A stretch of DNA of 64,000 nucleotides from Cyclobacteriaceae bacterium (GCA_028278225.1 JANQEU010000014.1:1-64000), one strand, 5' to 3'; shown: positions 31,641 to 41,980, counted from the stretch's first letter. Notes: generated from the sequence alone by a model not told the origin. Numbers and translations: made by a program.

Positions 31641-32897
31641 TTACCCCCTATATTTCCTGAACAGCACGATCGCATTGTGCCCGCCAAACCCAAAAGTGTT
31701 GCTGATGGCCACATCGATTTCATGGGAAGTTGACTTGCCGACTATAATATCCACGCCGTTTGGAGTTTCTTCATCCAACTCTACAGTGTTTATGGTTGCC
31801 GGAACGGTATTGTGTTCCATGGCTTTTATGGACGCGATAGCCTCGATGGCTCCGGCGGCTCCCAGCAAGTGCCCTGTCATGGATTTAGTGGCGTTTATTT
31901 TTGGTGACCTGCCCCCAAACAAGTTACCAATTGCCTTAAGCTCACTTATGTCACCCATTGGAGTCGAAGTGGCGTGGGTGTTTATATAATCCACATCAGC
32001 AGGTTCCAGATCTGCTGTTTTTATTGCCATTTCCATTGCCCTCCGCGCTCCCTCTCCTTCGGGATGTGTAGCAGTAAGATGATATGCGTCTGATGTCATA
32101 GCCCCACCAGCTATTTCGGCATATATTTTTGCGCCCCGGCTTTTGGCATGCTCCAATTCTTCAAGGATCAATGTCCCGGAGCCCTCTCCCATGACAAATC
32201 CATCCCTGGATTTATCAAACGGGCGTGACGCTGTTATTGGATCATCATTTCTGGTAGAAAGTGCCTTACTTGCATTGAAACCTGCGATTCCGGATTCGTT
32301 TATGGCGGCGTCAGACCCGCCTGCTATGATCACATCAGCGTCTCCCCATCTGATATGATTGAAAGCCTCTATCAGTGCGGTATTGGACGTGGCACAGGCG
32401 GTAATAGGCGCAAATGAGAGCCCCTTTAAACCATACTTAATGGAAATCACACCCGCTCCCATGTTTACAATGATCTTGGGAACGAAATAAGGATTAAATC
32501 TTGGCACCGGATTGGATGCGAACTCAATGACGTCTTTGTGAAAACTCTGCATGCCACCCTGACCTGTACCCCAGATCACACCTGTTCTGAGCCTGTCGAT
32601 TTTGTCAAAATCCAATTCTGCATCATCAATTGCTTCCTGTGTACTTACCAGTGCATAGTGCAGGTATGGGTCATTGATCCTCACTTCCTTCCGGTCAAGG
32701 TAATCAGAAGGATCAAATCCTTTGAGTTCTGCTGCGAATTGCGTTTTGAAATTGGATGTGTCAAAATATGTAATGGGTGCCGCACCGGACTTCCCCTCCT
32801 TCATGCCCTCCCAAAAATCCTCCACATTATTTCCAATTGGTGTCAGCGCGCCAAGACCAGTGACCACTACTCTGCGTGTAATCATCCTTTCTTTCAC
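31641..32897 (-). CDS. fabF: 3-oxoacyl-ACP synthase II
   Basis: 418 residues, the usual FabF length. The catalytic triad is visible: Cys168 in ITACATSNTA, His308 in NTHATSTPMGD and His343 in SMTGHLLGAAG. The ending NTFGFGGHNAIVLFRKY is typical. It elongates acyl-ACP by condensing it with malonyl-ACP in fatty-acid synthesis. The start may be the first ATG (MKERM) or the one four codons later. No acpP or fabG neighbour is present, so this may be a stand-alone or secondary FabF. Confidence 0.93.
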   Translation of the reverse strand: MKERMITRRVVVTGLGALTPIGNNVEDFWEGMKEGKSGAAPITYFDTSNFKTQFAAELKGFDPSDYLDRKEVRINDPYLHYALVSTQEAIDDAELDFDKIDRLRTGVIWGTGQGGMQSFHKDVIEFASNPVPRFNPYFVPKIIVNMGAGVISIKYGLKGLSFAPITACATSNTALIEAFNHIRWGDADVIIAGGSDAAINESGIAGFNASKALSTRNDDPITASRPFDKSRDGFVMGEGSGTLILEELEHAKSRGAKIYAEIAGGAMTSDAYHLTATHPEGEGARRAMEMAIKTADLEPADVDYINTHATSTPMGDISELKAIGNLFGGRSPKINATKSMTGHLLGAAGAIEAIASIKAMEHNTVPATINTVELDEETPNGVDIIVGKSTSHEIDVAISNTFGFGGHNAIVLFRKYRG

Positions 32898-33048
32898 TTC
32901 AAATTCTTCTGATAATTGGTTTGAATGTGTAATCTTAACATAAAGAAACCGGTAATTATGTGTTATAATATGAAATTATTTGAAGATTAAGTATAATCTT
33001 TTATAGTTTTCACGTTATTTTAATCACTCGCCATATTTCAGGACCGCC

Positions 33049-34836
33049 ATGCCACTCACACCGCTCGAAGGTACACTCGGAAGAAAACGTGCTTCTCATC
33101 TGCTGAGAAGAGCTTGCTTTGGTGCAACACCATCTGAAATCAACCGGTTCGCAAACTACACTGCCCAGCAAGCTGTGGCTGAACTATTTCAGGATTTGCT
33201 TCCGGATCCACCCCTTCCGGTGGATCCAATGACCGGAACGGAATGGATAACAACCGGAGTGACCGATGCGAATAGTGAAGAGTTTCAATTGCAGCAGTAC
33301 TTTTTATCATGGTGGATCGGACAAATGCTGGGACAGGGTGTTGATGAAACCCAAAAACTCTCATATATTTTCAGGGAGCGGCTTATTTTCTTTTTACACA
33401 CCCACTTTACAACTAAGAAATCCGTTGTAGGCAACAGCCGGTCACTATACTTTCAAAATGCACTGTTCCGGTACTATGCATTTGATAAAGAAGATCGCAT
33501 AATACCTGCCGACGAAGAAAATCCGGAAGAATTTCCGGAACAGGTATTCCCAAAGAACTTCAAGGAGTTGACCAAGAAAATTTGTGTTGATAATGCAATG
33601 CTCAGGTTTCTGGATGGCCGGTTAAATGTCAAAGGAAGTCCCAACGAAAACTTTGCGAGGGAATTGCTGGAATTATATACAATTGGCCGGGGACTGGAGG
33701 GATCCGTACCGGAAGCTGATTCGGATGGAGATTACATTTATTATACCGAGCAGGATGTTCAGGAGGGGGCCCGTGTGCTATCAGGGTTCGATACTGACAT
33801 TAGCTTCGGCAATATTGATGAAGATACGAACCTGCCCAGAGGCGTCATTCGCGGCAACGGAACCATTGCCAGCCAACATGACAACGATGCAAAAACCTTT
33901 AGTTTTAGGTTTGACGACCAACAAATCACGGCAGATCCTGATCTTCTTGTAAGCGGACAACCTGGCGAAGAGAGTGTACTGGATGAAATCAACCAGCTCG
34001 TTGAAATGATTTATGGACGTGAGGAAACCGCCAGATATATTATCAGGAAGGTTTACCGGTTTTTTGTTTATCACGAAATAACCCCGGATAATACACTCAT
34101 CAATGATCTGGTGGAGGTTTTTGAAACAAATAACTACAAACTCCAGCCAACACTGGATGCATTATTCAGCAGCAGAGAATTCTACGAAGGTGATGACGGT
34201 GTGGAGGACAACAGGTTTGGTTCCATCATTAAATCACCTCTTGATTTAAGCCTGGGATTTGCTAGATCCTTTGATCAGGAAATACCTGATTATGAAACTG
34301 ATCTGAATGGTTTTTACGAATACAACGGCAACATACTGGGCATTGCCGGACAACTGGGGCTTGATCTTTATGAACCCTTTGAAGTAGCAGGATATTCGGC
34401 ATATCATCAATACCCACTCTACAACAGGAGTTGGATAAATACAACGTATCTGACCAATCGGTATGATTTCATTAGAAGAAGAATTGGTGATGGATTGTCA
34501 TCTGCAGAAGGGCGTGTCCATCTCCTGGATTTCGTGAGAGAGAATTTCGAAGAATCATTGATCAAAGACGCCAAAGCCTTTATTATTGAAGTAGCCACGC
34601 TCTTTTTACCGGTTTCAGAAAACATCGATTTCAGTGATAATTCATTGGGTGAACTGACCTCCGAGAGATTGAATTTCTTTTACCAGGAGTTTTTATTTAA
34701 AGAGGGGCTTGGTGACCCCGGGGAGGAACCATGGACCGACCTGTGGGAAAACAATTTCAATGAAAACATTGCTGCCGAGCGCCTTACGTTTTTGTTTAAT
34801 GCCATTTTACAAAGTCCCGAATACCAACTGATGTAG
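33049..34836 (+). CDS. DUF1800-family protein
   Basis: 595 residues, with the DUF1800 start (RKRASHLLRRACFGATPSEI), the middle NENFARELLELYTIGRG and TEQDVQEGARVLSGF, and the C-terminal YQEFLFKEG and EYQLM. Function is unknown, but it is nearly always followed by a DUF1501 protein, as here (one base gap). No classical signal peptide is visible, which is common for this family. It heads a four-gene operon with an exported DUF1501 protein, an outer-membrane barrel and a lipoprotein. Conserved His and Asp residues are present but a catalytic site is not established. Confidence 0.9.
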   Translation: MPLTPLEGTLGRKRASHLLRRACFGATPSEINRFANYTAQQAVAELFQDLLPDPPLPVDPMTGTEWITTGVTDANSEEFQLQQYFLSWWIGQMLGQGVDETQKLSYIFRERLIFFLHTHFTTKKSVVGNSRSLYFQNALFRYYAFDKEDRIIPADEENPEEFPEQVFPKNFKELTKKICVDNAMLRFLDGRLNVKGSPNENFARELLELYTIGRGLEGSVPEADSDGDYIYYTEQDVQEGARVLSGFDTDISFGNIDEDTNLPRGVIRGNGTIASQHDNDAKTFSFRFDDQQITADPDLLVSGQPGEESVLDEINQLVEMIYGREETARYIIRKVYRFFVYHEITPDNTLINDLVEVFETNNYKLQPTLDALFSSREFYEGDDGVEDNRFGSIIKSPLDLSLGFARSFDQEIPDYETDLNGFYEYNGNILGIAGQLGLDLYEPFEVAGYSAYHQYPLYNRSWINTTYLTNRYDFIRRRIGDGLSSAEGRVHLLDFVRENFEESLIKDAKAFIIEVATLFLPVSENIDFSDNSLGELTSERLNFFYQEFLFKEGLGDPGEEPWTDLWENNFNENIAAERLTFLFNAILQSPEYQLM

Positions 34837-34837
34837 C

Positions 34838-36529
34838 ATGAGGAGAAGAAAATTCATAAGGCAATTGTCCATAGCTGGGGGAGCTTTCACCTTCCACGGT
34901 GTTCCCATGAAATTAATGGCCGAATCCGCTTTTCGGCATCTGGCTACTGCCGACAATGACAGGGTGTTGGTCATCCTTCAAATGCATGGCGGAAATGACG
35001 GGTTAAACACGTTTATTCCAATCAGCGATTATGACCAATACTACTTTAACCGGGCTAATATTGCCATCCCGTATCGAAGTGGGAACAGGACAGCAATTCC
35101 TCTGGACAGCACACTCCCCGGGGAGTCCAGGATAGGACTTCATCCGGATATGCGGGACTTCAAGGAATTGTACGACCGGGGAAGGGTCAAAATAATTCAG
35201 GGTGTCTCCTATCAAAACAATAACGGATCGCATTTCAGGGGCAGGGACATTTGGTTTATGGGGGGTGGATCTTCTGATTTCTTTCCTTCGGGCTGGGTCG
35301 GCCGATATCTGTCGAAAGAGTTCGAACCATTGAGCTATCCCGAAGATTTTCCAAATGATAACATGCCTGATCCTTTGGCGCTGGAAATGGGTAACGACGT
35401 TTCCCTTTTGTTTCATCAACAAAGCGGTATTCCTGTTTCACTGTCCCTGGGAAGTAGTCCTACGAGTCTGGCAAATCTCATAGAAGAGCTTGAAGGATTT
35501 TCAGATGAGGGCGTGGATCCAAGGGGTCTTCCTCCGGCTCCCTTAAATATTTCTCCATATGGTAAAGAAATGGACTGGATACTCAACCTGGAAGACAAAT
35601 CCGAAACGTACATTAAGCGTCTTCAGGAGGTGTATGAAAGAGCGCCGGGTCCGTCAGTTACCTACCCTGACAAATACCCATTCGGCGGCAGGAGAAATCC
35701 GCTTAGTGGTCAGTTGCAGCTGGTGGCCAGACTATTGGATGGGGGAGGTCAGGGTGTGAAAACCAAAGTATTTCTGGTGAAAATCGGGGGATTCGATACT
35801 CACGCGCAACAGGTCGAAGACTACAACCCGACATTAGGCGGGCATTCCGCTTTGCTATACCACATCTCCTCGGCTATGAGGGCATTTCAGAATGACCTGA
35901 AAGCAAGAGGACTGGAAGAAAGGGTTTTGACCGTGACCATGTCCGAGTTTGGAAGGAGGGTTGCTTCAAACGGCAGCTATGGTACGGATCATGGAACAGG
36001 CGGATCGGTTATGCTCTTTGGCAGACATGTGGATCCCGGTGTCCTGGGAGTCAATCCGGATCTTTCAAAAAGTAATATCGACATGCAGTACGACTATCGC
36101 CAGTTAAATAGCATCATTCTCCGGGACTGGATGGGAGTGGATCAGAATGTCATTAGCAACGACATATTCTTTGGTAACTACATCGATGGTCCTGATCCGC
36201 AGGGCGGCAGCTTTGAACCTTTATCGCTCACCCGGGATGTGATCCTGGGGAACGATCCTTTTGTATCAAACCGGTTCCATTTTGAAAAGCTCTATCCTAA
36301 TCCGGCGAAAACCGAAACAAAGGCGGTAATCCGGTTGAATGATCGTCAAAGGATCAGCCTTGGAATTTTGGGTGTGAGTGGCAAATCGATCAGGAAAAAA
36401 GTACTTGAATTAAATCCCGGAAGACATGAAGTAACTCTTGATATCCGACAAATCCCGGAAGGAAATTATTTTGTAAGTGTCCATTCTGACAAACTCAGTA
36501 AAACCCATAAACTGCAAATTAGGAGATGA
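34838..36529 (+). CDS. DUF1501-family protein with Tat-like signal and T9SS sorting domain
   Basis: 563 residues. It starts MRRRKFIRQLSIAGGAFTF, a twin-arginine-like export signal. The DUF1501 core has LVILQMHGGNDGLNTFIPI near the N-terminus, FDTHAQQVEDYNP, and TVTMSEFGRRVASNG followed by DHGTGG, resembling the alkaline-phosphatase/sulfatase superfamily in motif order. The last 75 residues (KLYPNPAKTETKAVI to EGNYFVSVHSDKLSKTHKLQ) are a T9SS C-terminal sorting domain, so the mature protein is probably attached to or released from the cell surface. Coupled with DUF1800 upstream and the barrel gene downstream (ATGA). Confidence 0.92.
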   Translation: MRRRKFIRQLSIAGGAFTFHGVPMKLMAESAFRHLATADNDRVLVILQMHGGNDGLNTFIPISDYDQYYFNRANIAIPYRSGNRTAIPLDSTLPGESRIGLHPDMRDFKELYDRGRVKIIQGVSYQNNNGSHFRGRDIWFMGGGSSDFFPSGWVGRYLSKEFEPLSYPEDFPNDNMPDPLALEMGNDVSLLFHQQSGIPVSLSLGSSPTSLANLIEELEGFSDEGVDPRGLPPAPLNISPYGKEMDWILNLEDKSETYIKRLQEVYERAPGPSVTYPDKYPFGGRRNPLSGQLQLVARLLDGGGQGVKTKVFLVKIGGFDTHAQQVEDYNPTLGGHSALLYHISSAMRAFQNDLKARGLEERVLTVTMSEFGRRVASNGSYGTDHGTGGSVMLFGRHVDPGVLGVNPDLSKSNIDMQYDYRQLNSIILRDWMGVDQNVISNDIFFGNYIDGPDPQGGSFEPLSLTRDVILGNDPFVSNRFHFEKLYPNPAKTETKAVIRLNDRQRISLGILGVSGKSIRKKVLELNPGRHEVTLDIRQIPEGNYFVSVHSDKLSKTHKLQIRR

Positions 36530-37374
36530 GAGCATTATTGACATTTGCGATGATGGTAATATGCCTTTGTTCTTTGGAAGCACAAGAGCGAAAACCTTCA
36601 TTTAACGCCCCTTACAGTATTCCAAAAGAATTTCTCAAAACTCAGTGGTGGCTCGGTTTCAAATTCGGAGGTAACCTATCGTCAGCTAATCCTGTCGAAA
36701 GATTTAACGGCTTCAGCCCGATGAACTATGAAAGTAAAGAACTCAACAAGTCCTACGAGAATGAATGGGGCGGACATGCAGGCATAGATATTACATTTTA
36801 TTTCAAGGGATTTTCCGTAGGTATCCAACCTAATTTCAGGCACATGTCATATGGATATCACAATGGATTCACATGGGGAGACGACGGGCAGTCTTTCGAC
36901 ACTGAGCATGCAGTGATACAAAAACTGAATTACCTCGATTTTCCACTTTATGCGAAATATGATATTACACGATCTGTACTCAGGCCCTATGTAATGGCGG
37001 GCTTGTATTATTCAGTGCTAATGTCCGCTGAAAAATCCGTGAGGATAAGTGTGGTTGATACAAGGACAGACCCGCCGCTTCGTCCGTCTCCGGAAGAGTT
37101 AAATGCTGTAAACAAGATCGCAATGGATAAAACCACATCGGGTTATTTGGTTGGTGTCGGGGCAAGCTGGGATCCATGGAATGTCAGGATCGTGGCGGAA
37201 GTAGCCTACCGGGATACGTTTGGAAGTATTACCAGCAGTAAGATCCGTTTTTCCGAAAATCAATTGGCAAGCATTGGCAATGTGGACGATGATATATCCC
37301 TTCGAAATATATCTGCGTCACTGAGTTTTCTTTTCCCTTTAAGGTTTATCAGTAAAGATTTCAGCGCATTATGA
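36526..37374 (+). CDS. Outer-membrane beta-barrel protein (PorT-like)
   Basis: 282 residues with signal peptide (FAMMVICLCSLEAQ) and long amphipathic strands ending in aromatic residues (WWLGFKFGGNLSSANP, AGIDITFYFKGFSVGIQPNF, LNYLDFPLYAKYDITRSVLRPYVMAGLYYSVL). The DFPLYAKY motif and the conserved Gly-rich first strand are typical of Bacteroidota porin-family barrels (PorT/outer membrane protein beta-barrel domain). The last strand ends in Phe-Pro-Leu-Arg-Phe, close to the C-terminus. It overlaps both neighbours, suggesting an outer-membrane partner for the exported DUF1501 protein. Confidence 0.8.
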   Translation: MRALLTFAMMVICLCSLEAQERKPSFNAPYSIPKEFLKTQWWLGFKFGGNLSSANPVERFNGFSPMNYESKELNKSYENEWGGHAGIDITFYFKGFSVGIQPNFRHMSYGYHNGFTWGDDGQSFDTEHAVIQKLNYLDFPLYAKYDITRSVLRPYVMAGLYYSVLMSAEKSVRISVVDTRTDPPLRPSPEELNAVNKIAMDKTTSGYLVGVGASWDPWNVRIVAEVAYRDTFGSITSSKIRFSENQLASIGNVDDDISLRNISASLSFLFPLRFISKDFSAL

Positions 37375-38549
37375 GACGTCTTTTGTTTCTATTTGGTTTA
37401 CCCCTGCTTTGGTCCTGCCAGGAGGAAAGTACAGTCTCCGATGAAGGATTTCTCAGGGTGCTGGATGACCGGAATATTGATGTTTCCTACCGGCCGGTAG
37501 GGATCACGGAAACCTCGGAAGGTAATTTTGTGCTTCTGACACAACAGCACCAAACCGGGCAGACATTTCCACTGGCAACAGTGCTCCTGCTGGATGAACG
37601 TGGGGATTTCATAAGCGCTGCCAGTCTGGATACGGAATCCGGCGAACCCATAGGGGATCTGATGCAGATCGGAGTGAATAATTATTTCTTTGCCATGAGG
37701 TCTACTGACTACCAGTGTCTTCTTTCCACAGTAGATGAGCAGGGTACTATCACCTCTACGGTGGAAGTTACGGGATTGACCTTTCCTCTTGGAGCTTCAG
37801 TGATCAATGATCAGTTCATATTGCAGACATATGATGCTGTGAATTTTAACACCGTCCTGAGTCTGGTAAACGAAAATGGAGCAGTCGTCAACAGTGCTTC
37901 ATACACCATTGGGGCGGGGAATGACGCCCAGCAGAGGATTCTTGATCATTTCTTTGAGGATGGTGAAGAACTACCGTTTTTCACGGGTGCTTCAGCTTTA
38001 GGTAATTATTATTTCAACGGGATCTACAATTTCACATTTAGTCTGGTATTCAGTGATCTTGGTGCCGATCCAACAGGTGTTGTGCAGGGACAGGGGGATT
38101 TCGGAGGGATAAGTTCGTTTTTATCTATAAACACATCCTCAAGCGCTCTTGCCGGTTTCCAATATGCTGACAATTTCTACCAGTCAAATGCAAACGTCAG
38201 TGAGACTGGTATTAGCAGCAGTATCGATTTTTTTGATTCGGATGTTGCCGAGTTGTCAATAAAAGCGAGTTCGGAACTGGCAATAATTTCGATTGGAGGG
38301 ACCAATTACCTGATCCTGGGGTCCGAGACCGAAAGCAGGCAGGTCGTTCTTTACTTTTTTGAATTAACATCCAATGAACTCAGGGCTGTCGAGTATATCG
38401 GATATGTCAACCCATTCACATTTGCCGATCTGTATATCACTTCTGAAAATGAATTGATAGTAACAGGCTCTTTCTACGCCAATGGGCGCTTTGAAAGACC
38501 ATTTGTAAAGAAATTCTCGGTGGAAGAGTTGAACCGAATTGTTAATTGA
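37371..38549 (+). CDS. Lipoprotein of unknown function (beta-rich)
   Basis: 392 residues starting MRRLLFLFGLPLLWSCQEES; Cys16 in LWSC is the lipidation site and is followed by Gln-Glu-Glu. The mature part is an alternating-strand protein with repeated stretches such as VGITETSEGNFVLLTQ, PLATVLLLDERGDF, CLLSTVDEQGTITS and VLSLVNENGAVVNS, giving the look of a beta-propeller. It is the last gene of the DUF1800/DUF1501/barrel operon (ATGA overlap) and may sit on the outer membrane next to the barrel. No family was recognised. Confidence 0.75.
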   Translation: MRRLLFLFGLPLLWSCQEESTVSDEGFLRVLDDRNIDVSYRPVGITETSEGNFVLLTQQHQTGQTFPLATVLLLDERGDFISAASLDTESGEPIGDLMQIGVNNYFFAMRSTDYQCLLSTVDEQGTITSTVEVTGLTFPLGASVINDQFILQTYDAVNFNTVLSLVNENGAVVNSASYTIGAGNDAQQRILDHFFEDGEELPFFTGASALGNYYFNGIYNFTFSLVFSDLGADPTGVVQGQGDFGGISSFLSINTSSSALAGFQYADNFYQSNANVSETGISSSIDFFDSDVAELSIKASSELAIISIGGTNYLILGSETESRQVVLYFFELTSNELRAVEYIGYVNPFTFADLYITSENELIVTGSFYANGRFERPFVKKFSVEELNRIVN

Positions 38550-38726
38550 GCCTTTACATTTCAGACAGGAATAGTCAATTTCCCGGGGCCTTCGCCGGTG
38601 CACTCGTCAACTAGAAAAACGGGCATATGTCACTGCGAAGTGTGCTTTGACAGACATAAGTTGTAAAATTAATTTAATGCAGGGGGGTTAGGATCGTGAA
38701 TATGAAATGGGGGATACGTATGATAC

Positions 38727-38999
38727 CTAATCCAACCATTTTGAATATATTTCTTTTCGGTGCAGGAATCGGACAAGGAGGACAGTCTTTCGATCCAATA
38801 ACTCCAATCCTATTCTGTAATCCCCTACCCTGATTCGATACAAGTTAGCGGACCCTTTGAGCTTCTTTTGATTTTTAATTTTTGAGACACTCGTAGCAAT
38901 TTGAATATTGCGGATAATGGATGCAACACGTTGTCGGAGCCGGGTATCTTTTGATTTATCCAGATCCTTTTCAAACGTCTTATCGATCCTGACATGCAC
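38727..38999 (-). CDS. RelE/YafQ-type toxin
   Basis: 90 residues of the RelE/YafQ superfamily: MHVRIDKTFEKDLDKSKD (strand, helix), the middle KLKGSANLYRIRVGDYRIGLEL with the Gly-Asp-Tyr-Arg motif, and the end VLLVRFLHRKEIYSKW with Arg-His and the Ile-Tyr near the C-terminus expected for the mRNA-cleaving site. It begins with GTG overlapping the last bases of the antitoxin stop, the standard toxin-second layout. Unlike the pair at 31 kb it has no stop or frame defect. Confidence 0.85.
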   Translation of the reverse strand: MHVRIDKTFEKDLDKSKDTRLRQRVASIIRNIQIATSVSKIKNQKKLKGSANLYRIRVGDYRIGLELLDRKTVLLVRFLHRKEIYSKWLD

Positions 39000-39193
39000 T
39001 ATTCAATAGATTCCAGAAACTCTTCAGTATCGATGAGTTTGCCGGATTTTCCTGATTTGATGGCCTTAGCAAGTCCAAAATCCTCAAGGTCTTCTTGAGT
39101 TAACCACTTAGCTTTGACACCTAACCTCTTAGCTAGATCTATTAGCAGTTTTAGCTCACTTCTGTTTTTTGCCCTGAATATTGCTGACTCCAT
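38999..39193 (-). CDS. Antitoxin of a RelE/YafQ pair
   Basis: 64 residues, helical and charged, starting MESAIFRAKNRSELKLLIDLAKRLG and ending in a Glu-rich tail, similar to short antitoxins that cap RelE toxins. The stop codon overlaps the GTG start of the toxin. Five bases upstream of its ATG a TAAATTTG promoter box occurs on the reverse strand (39198-39205), so the mRNA may be nearly leaderless. It lacks a long DNA-binding domain, hence control of its own promoter is uncertain. Confidence 0.75.
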   Translation of the reverse strand: MESAIFRAKNRSELKLLIDLAKRLGVKAKWLTQEDLEDFGLAKAIKSGKSGKLIDTEEFLESIE

Positions 39194-39316
39194 TTTCCAA
39201 ATTTAAACTATTCATCAGGAAATAGGTATGTATTTAACTAGATAATACGATATGACCAGGCTAACATAAATTATCATCTTGATATCTAACGCATATAAAT
39301 CAAAACTTCACGAATA

Positions 39317-41980
39317 TTACTCATACCTTAACGACTCTACCGGATTAGCAGTGGCCGCCTTCAATGATTGTATTCCAATTGAGATCATGGCAATGGTCAA
39401 GACACCAAAACCGGATGCCATAAAGACCAGTACATTGAGGTCCACTCTATAGGAGAATGTCTCCAGCCACCTGCCAAAAAATATCCAGGCCACTGGCCAG
39501 GCAATCACATTTGAAATGACAACCAGTATGAGGAATCGTTTTGACAACAGAGAGGTCACCCCAAAGATCGATGAACCCAGCACTTTCCTGATCCCAATTT
39601 CTTTAACGCGCTTTTGCACCGAAAGCCGGGTCAATCCAAGCAGTCCCATCCATGCGATAACAATTGCAAAAATTGAGGCTGCATTGATTACTTTTCGCCA
39701 TCTGCCTTCTTCAGCATAATTCCGGGCTAATTGATCATCCACAAAAGTGTGGGTAAACGGTTTTCCGGGATCGATCTTTTCCCAGATCTCTTCAAGGAAA
39801 ACAACCACATCATTCAGATCACCGGGGCCTACTCTCACCAATAAATAGTTCAGATTAGAGGGCCAGACATATGTGGAAAGCCCGGTTATTCCACTTGAGA
39901 TCGGGTCATCGTCCAGTGCGAGGACCAGGGGCTCGATCTTATTATGAAGAGAACTGAAATGGAAATCTTCCACTACTCCGATAATTTGGTGGGTTTTATC
40001 GAAATTCTTGCCCGGAATCTGCTCACCAAAAGGATCATCCCACTCAAAGTATTTCACCAGAGCCTCATTTACAATGATGCTTTTGGAATAGTGCTCTTTT
40101 GAAAAGGTGAAATCATTCCCAGTTATTAAATTGATTTTCATCGTCTTTATGAATTCCGGGTCCACCTGATTGTAAAACACTTCCTTCGGTGGTCCCTCCA
40201 ACTGTTGAAAGCTCAATTTGGTCCAGGGATCGCGAAAGTGATTCATTGAAGCGCCAACAGATAAAATTCGGGGATCGGAAATTGCTTCTGCCCTGAACCG
40301 TTCCACCAACCTCTTTGCAGCCTCCGGGTTATCCGAGCTATGCAGGTTCACCTGAACGAGTCTTTCCTCGTCGAATCCCAGATCCCACTGTTGTATATGG
40401 TTCATTTGAGACCACATGACAATCGTCCCGGAGACCAGGATAATTGAAAACGAAAACTGAAGGACGATCAGAAACTGGTTCAACCAGCTTTCCCGGGCTG
40501 AAAATATTTTGGATCCTTTTACCGCCTCTGTTGGACTGAAGCGAATCAAAACTGCTGATTGTATCCCTCCGGAAATCAGACTTACCAGGAAAACTATCAG
40601 GAAAAAGAACAGTATATGAAAGAAGGAAAACGTTAAAGTCACCGAACCGTCAATCAGTTCATTGAAATAAGGAATTGTGAATCTGGTAATCAACAGACCT
40701 AAAATTCCTGATACAAAAGTGACAACCAGGGCCTCAAAAACAAGCTGGGTAGATAGCATCTTTTTGTTAGCTCCCATGGTCTTTCTTATCCCTATCTCTT
40801 TGACACGATTCATTGCATGGCCCGTGGAAAGTGTTATAAAATTGATTACCGCGATGACCATCACCAAAATTGACAAAGTAACAATGATCCAGAGCTTTTG
40901 GGGATCTGTAAACTCCGCTATTCCCTGCAAATCCGGATTAAGATGAATATCATCGAGCGGCTGGATATCAATGATCCATCTGGAAGTTTCACTCTTGTGA
41001 TCTTTTTCAACAGATTCTGTCAGTGTTTCAGAAGTAATAAAGACATCTGGTTCAAATTCCAGATAACTCTCGATGAAGGCCACATTGTAGGTATTCATCG
41101 CACCGGGTGAGATCATTTCGAAACGATCAAAAGGAATAAGAAAATCAAACTGCAAGCTGGAAACACTGGCCTTGCTGTCAATTACCCCCGTAACTATAAA
41201 GGTTTTAGTGCTGTCATTGAGGATCACGGAAATTGACTGACCTATCGGATCTTCGTCCTTGAAGTATTTCCTGGATTTTTCAACGGTCAGTACAATTGAA
41301 TTTGGATCAGACAGCGCCGTATTCTCATCGCCCGCAAGCATGGGAAAACTGAACATGGTCAGAAAGGATGAATCCACAAGTGTGAAAGTCTCTTTGTAAG
41401 GAATATCATGCTGAAGGACGGTACCGCCATTGCTCCCATACCTGGCGAATCTTCTGATCCCTGAGACATCTTCCTTCAAAGCCGGAGCCAGGGGTATGGA
41501 AGTTATACATGCATTTTCATCGTCCAGTAGCTGACCGGTTTTCGCATCTACGTCGTATGTGAATATCCTGTAAATACGATCTTTATTTTCATGAAACTGA
41601 TCATATGACAGCTCATTGAAAATAAATAGATAGGAGAGAAACAGGAAAGCTGCAGCCAGAGACAACCCCAAAACATTAATAAGCGAGTAAAATCTGTACC
41701 TCAGCATATTTCGCCAGGCCACAATCAAGTGACTTCTGAATAATCCCATATTTATAATTTTTAAGATCTTTTTGTTTCTGAAAATGATAAAAGGATGAAA
41801 GAAAAGTATTACGGTTCGGATAAATTTCAAATCGGCCTTTCTTCTGCCCCTAATCTCAAGATCCTCCTCGTGCATCTCAAGCAAGTCACCCAATACACCT
41901 TCTGAAAATTCATCCGGACAGAACCATGACAACAGCCGGATCGCCCAGCCGGGTGGATCACTATGTTTTTTTGCATCCAT
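39317..41980 (-). CDS. MacB/FtsX-type ABC permease with prefix domain
   Basis: 887 residues. An N-terminal cytosolic prefix of about 80 residues (PPGWAIRLLSWFCPDEFSEG, then GDLLEMHEEDLEIRGRRKAD) is followed by a membrane helix and a MacB-like periplasmic domain, then three helices (about 345-480), a second similar half and the last three helices. The paired motifs RVKEIGIRKTMGANKKMLST and RVKEIGIRKVLGSS are the known FtsX-family repeats. No ATPase is fused, so a separate ATPase is needed; none is adjacent. It abuts the PadR gene with zero gap, and such PadR/permease pairs are recurrent in Bacteroidota. Export substrate unknown. Confidence 0.88.
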   Translation of the reverse strand: MDAKKHSDPPGWAIRLLSWFCPDEFSEGVLGDLLEMHEEDLEIRGRRKADLKFIRTVILFFHPFIIFRNKKILKIINMGLFRSHLIVAWRNMLRYRFYSLINVLGLSLAAAFLFLSYLFIFNELSYDQFHENKDRIYRIFTYDVDAKTGQLLDDENACITSIPLAPALKEDVSGIRRFARYGSNGGTVLQHDIPYKETFTLVDSSFLTMFSFPMLAGDENTALSDPNSIVLTVEKSRKYFKDEDPIGQSISVILNDSTKTFIVTGVIDSKASVSSLQFDFLIPFDRFEMISPGAMNTYNVAFIESYLEFEPDVFITSETLTESVEKDHKSETSRWIIDIQPLDDIHLNPDLQGIAEFTDPQKLWIIVTLSILVMVIAVINFITLSTGHAMNRVKEIGIRKTMGANKKMLSTQLVFEALVVTFVSGILGLLITRFTIPYFNELIDGSVTLTFSFFHILFFFLIVFLVSLISGGIQSAVLIRFSPTEAVKGSKIFSARESWLNQFLIVLQFSFSIILVSGTIVMWSQMNHIQQWDLGFDEERLVQVNLHSSDNPEAAKRLVERFRAEAISDPRILSVGASMNHFRDPWTKLSFQQLEGPPKEVFYNQVDPEFIKTMKINLITGNDFTFSKEHYSKSIIVNEALVKYFEWDDPFGEQIPGKNFDKTHQIIGVVEDFHFSSLHNKIEPLVLALDDDPISSGITGLSTYVWPSNLNYLLVRVGPGDLNDVVVFLEEIWEKIDPGKPFTHTFVDDQLARNYAEEGRWRKVINAASIFAIVIAWMGLLGLTRLSVQKRVKEIGIRKVLGSSIFGVTSLLSKRFLILVVISNVIAWPVAWIFFGRWLETFSYRVDLNVLVFMASGFGVLTIAMISIGIQSLKAATANPVESLRYE

